DNA of 64,000 bases from Anderseniella sp039978075. GTDB lineage: Bacteria; Pseudomonadota; Alphaproteobacteria; Rhizobiales; Aestuariivirgaceae. The stretch is taken from positions 124,001 to 188,000 of the forward strand of contig JBDWCA010000011.1 of assembly GCA_039978075.1 (NCBI GenBank), in the 5' to 3' direction. The notes beneath the pieces are model-generated. The model searched no databases, was not told the origin of the DNA, and saw only the letters and a program-made list of their open reading frames with translations. Positions 62,160-64,000 of this stretch are shown here, piece by piece (position 1 is the first letter of the stretch; every line of letters begins with the position of its first letter). Position numbers and translations under genes: made by a program.

Positions 62160-63729
62160 AGCGAGAATGGCCCGGTTGCAGCAAGGCGCGATCCAGCTTG
62201 ATGTCATGGTCGGCGCGCAGTTGCTGGTCAATGTCTGCTGGCAGGTAGTCGGGGAAGTATCCCGACAAAATCTTGTCCTTGCGCGCCGCAGCCACTTTGA
62301 CGACATCAGGCTTCTTCGCCTCGTTCCACTCCTTCGGGCTCATACGGTTGCCCACATCCGGGTAGACATAGTCCTTCTGCATCAAATCCAGCGTCTGGCC
62401 AGACCCGAGATAATGACCCGGTCCCTGGGTACAGACTTCAGTGATCACGTCGATGGACAAGGTCGCGTCATTCACTTCAATGCCGCGCACATTGCGATTG
62501 ACCGCACCCAGCATGTCATTGTCGATCAGCAGGCTTTCAAAGCAGAACCCGAGCAGGGAGGCATGCATGCCGGCGGCCTCATAGAGCATGTTGATGCCCG
62601 ACATGGCGGTAAGCGCCGCGTTCACCCCGTGCTCGCAGCCTGCCTGCATGTCCGGCAGTTTGCTGTCGGCCATTCCGGCGGCGGAACCTGTCGGCAGGTC
62701 ATAGAACTGGCCCATCTGCGCGCATGCCGAAGAGATCAGGGCCTGCTCGCCGGACCCGCCCGACATGGCACCGGTCCTGAGGTCAGATACAAACGGCCAT
62801 GGCCCCCATAGCGCATAGGCGCCTGGCTGTATGGCATTTACATAGGCCAGTCCGGCCAGGCATTCAGCCACCGCCTGAACCACTGTGCCGGCCAATGCAG
62901 CCGGTGAGGTGGCACCCGCCTGAGCTGCCGACAGCAGCAGCACCGGCATGCCGCCGCGCACGGCCACTTCCAGGCAGCGGCAGGCGTCTTCTGCCCACTT
63001 CATCGGCGGCACCACAAAACAGTTCGACTGGCTGACAAACGGCCGCTCGCGCCACTTGGCTTCACTGCCGGCCACCACATGCAGCATCTCCAGGCACTCG
63101 CGCACATGGTCCGGCTCCACCATGGAGGTACCGATGTGTTTCGACGTCCCGGCCAGGCAGGCGTAAAGCGTGTTCACGTCAAGATCTCGCGGCTCGACCA
63201 TGTCGCGTGCGACCAGCGGACGCTGGAAGAAATGAATATGCTCGCAATTGTCGACAATGCGGGCCGCATCGTAGAGGTCGATCAGCAGGGAGTCCCGATA
63301 GGCTTCCGTTTCGGGTTCGACAACGTGAACGGCAGCACCGGCAGTGCCGAAATGAACATTGGTGCCCCATGGTTCAAGATCATATTTGGGGTCACGGGCA
63401 AACAGCGGAAATCGCCGCGCACAGATTGTCAGCGTATCCTCGATCAGGGCACGCGGATACCGCAACCGTCCATCATCGTCCAGCGTGCAACCCCTTTCCG
63501 TCATCAGTTCGATACAGGAGGGGATTGAGTTTCCGATACCAACCGTCTCAAGCAATGTCAGCGCGGCTTCATGGATCTTTTCAATCTCTGCCTGAGTGAG
63601 CGGTTTGTATTTACCACCCTGCATGCCCGGGCGAACCGCTGCCTCATCGACAGGTATGGCGCGCGAGCGCATGGCTTTGCGGGCTTCACGCCCACCGCGC
63701 CGGCGATTGGTATCTTCTGCTACGGACAT
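62152..63729 (-). CDS. Trimethylamine methyltransferase-family protein, Pyl-less (MtgB-like)
   Basis: The 525-residue MttB-superfamily TIM-barrel protein has no in-frame UAG, so no pyrrolysine. Blocks seen: ALTLLETVGIGN, GTAGAAVHVVEPETE, GTSKHIGTSMVEPDHV, TGAMSGGSGEQALIS and the C-terminal GLGSGQTLDLMQKDY-type stretch. Non-Pyl members demethylate quaternary amines such as glycine betaine (MtgB) or proline betaine and pass the methyl to a corrinoid protein. The corrinoid gene is at 57566. Substrate is inferred as a betaine. It is the first gene of the minus-strand operon. LysR diverges from it. Confidence 0.87.
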   Translation of the reverse strand: MSVAEDTNRRRGGREARKAMRSRAIPVDEAAVRPGMQGGKYKPLTQAEIEKIHEAALTLLETVGIGNSIPSCIELMTERGCTLDDDGRLRYPRALIEDTLTICARRFPLFARDPKYDLEPWGTNVHFGTAGAAVHVVEPETEAYRDSLLIDLYDAARIVDNCEHIHFFQRPLVARDMVEPRDLDVNTLYACLAGTSKHIGTSMVEPDHVRECLEMLHVVAGSEAKWRERPFVSQSNCFVVPPMKWAEDACRCLEVAVRGGMPVLLLSAAQAGATSPAALAGTVVQAVAECLAGLAYVNAIQPGAYALWGPWPFVSDLRTGAMSGGSGEQALISSACAQMGQFYDLPTGSAAGMADSKLPDMQAGCEHGVNAALTAMSGINMLYEAAGMHASLLGFCFESLLIDNDMLGAVNRNVRGIEVNDATLSIDVITEVCTQGPGHYLGSGQTLDLMQKDYVYPDVGNRMSPKEWNEAKKPDVVKVAAARKDKILSGYFPDYLPADIDQQLRADHDIKLDRALLQPGHSRFA

Positions 63730-63926
63730 TCCCGTTTTCCCTCGACTCAGAGCCTTGTTATAATAGATGCAAGTGTGCGCGTTTCTGAGAATCTTGGAAA
63801 GCGCATAGTTCTCATTTCATGTTGAGAATTTTTCACCACTTTGACGTTCTTTCCTGTTGATATAGAGCGGTTTCAGGTCAATATTGCCTGCAACGAACAT
63901 CAATAGCGCCAACAGGGTGAGTAAAC

Positions 63927-64000
63927 GTGACCAAGCGAAATCTGCCGCCCTTGCGAGCGCTGACAGCATTTGAGGCCGCCGCCAGACTGGGCAGTTTCCG
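63927..64000 (+). CDS. LysR-family regulator (N-terminal fragment)
   Basis: The GTG at 63927 opens a frame reading MTKRNLPPLRALTAFEAAAR and runs off the window. The LPPLRALTAFEAAARLGSF start is the typical GcvA-like LysR N-terminus. It diverges from the MttB-like operon with a 200-bp gap that includes an imperfect dyad (TTCTCATTTCATGTTGAGAA, 63805-63824 approx.). It probably regulates the MttB operon. Only 24 residues are visible. Confidence 0.8.
   Translation, partial: MTKRNLPPLRALTAFEAAARLGSF

Noticed and set aside
62160..62306. Extension of the iron-sulfur protein upstream of 62159
   Set aside because: It is the second frame of the MttB C-terminus.
62152..63729. Pyrrolysine-containing MttB
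   Set aside because: The frame has no internal UAG and no pyl genes are in view.

Overview
The window looks like the chromosome of a moderately GC-rich alphaproteobacterium, probably a marine or methylotroph-like member of the Hyphomicrobiales or Rhodobacterales. This rests on gene content: an Anbu/ATP-grasp operon, DUF1127, a MocR regulator with CTGGAC-type sites, Xsc plus SoeABC, a SahR-like operator before a betaine-homocysteine methyltransferase, and a Pyl-less MttB cluster. I saw no rRNA, tRNA, CRISPR array, prophage or full insertion sequence. One MITE-like element is present. The first and last genes are cut by the window edges.

Layout. 1-4.2 kb: a minus-strand operon of ATP-grasp, alpha-E, transglutaminase and the proteasome-like peptidase Anbu, with a 265-bp MITE lodged before Anbu. 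4.5-16.4 kb: polyamine uptake and breakdown (aminotransferase, Tat-exported binding protein with two permeases and an ATPase, agmatinase, TauE/SafE exporter, gamma-glutamylputrescine oxidase and synthetase, a second glutamine-synthetase-like ligase) plus an orphan Flp pilin. 17.2-21.3 kb: a RidA protein and an unusual exported CNPC-repeat locus. 21.6-24.4 kb: L,D-transpeptidase and a membrane-anchored unknown. 24.7-27.6 kb: pta, TauE/SafE and ackA. 27.7-29.5 kb: the ribosome-repair pair prfH-rtcB. 29.8-35.4 kb: an exonuclease-CBS-DUF294 fusion and a DUF4212/sodium-solute symporter pair, likely for acetate. 35.5-46.3 kb: xsc, a WYL regulator with DUF1127, alanine dehydrogenase with its Lrp regulator, a phasin-like protein, a class IV aminotransferase, a MocR regulator, an EamA transporter and a porin-like protein. 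46.5-51 kb: soeABC sulfite dehydrogenase. 51-57 kb: accessory enzymes, a betaine-homocysteine methyltransferase, an MFS transporter and a cysteine-desulfurase-like enzyme. 57.5-64 kb: a corrinoid methyl-transfer cluster (MttB-like protein, corrinoid protein, second homocysteine methyltransferase, iron-sulfur protein, DUF1638, YtoQ, GFA) and the start of a LysR regulator.

How it fits together. Several genes form a plausible sulfonate route: Xsc releases sulfite and acetyl phosphate, Pta/AckA handle acetyl phosphate, SoeABC oxidises sulfite, TauE/SafE proteins could export sulfite or sulfate, and Ald could recycle alanine. The polyamine genes convert agmatine and putrescine to central metabolites. 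The 3' end carries quaternary-amine demethylation feeding one-carbon metabolism.

The strongest candidate for an undescribed system is at 17741-21318. A DUF6969 protein and an exported SUMF1/FGE-like enzyme overlap by 4 bp. They are followed by a small secreted CNPC-repeat protein and then by a larger CNPC-repeat protein ending in a cytochrome P460 domain with a CxxCH heme motif. The C-x-P core of the repeats overlaps the first part of the classical FGE substrate motif, so an enzyme-substrate pairing is a testable idea and not an established fact.
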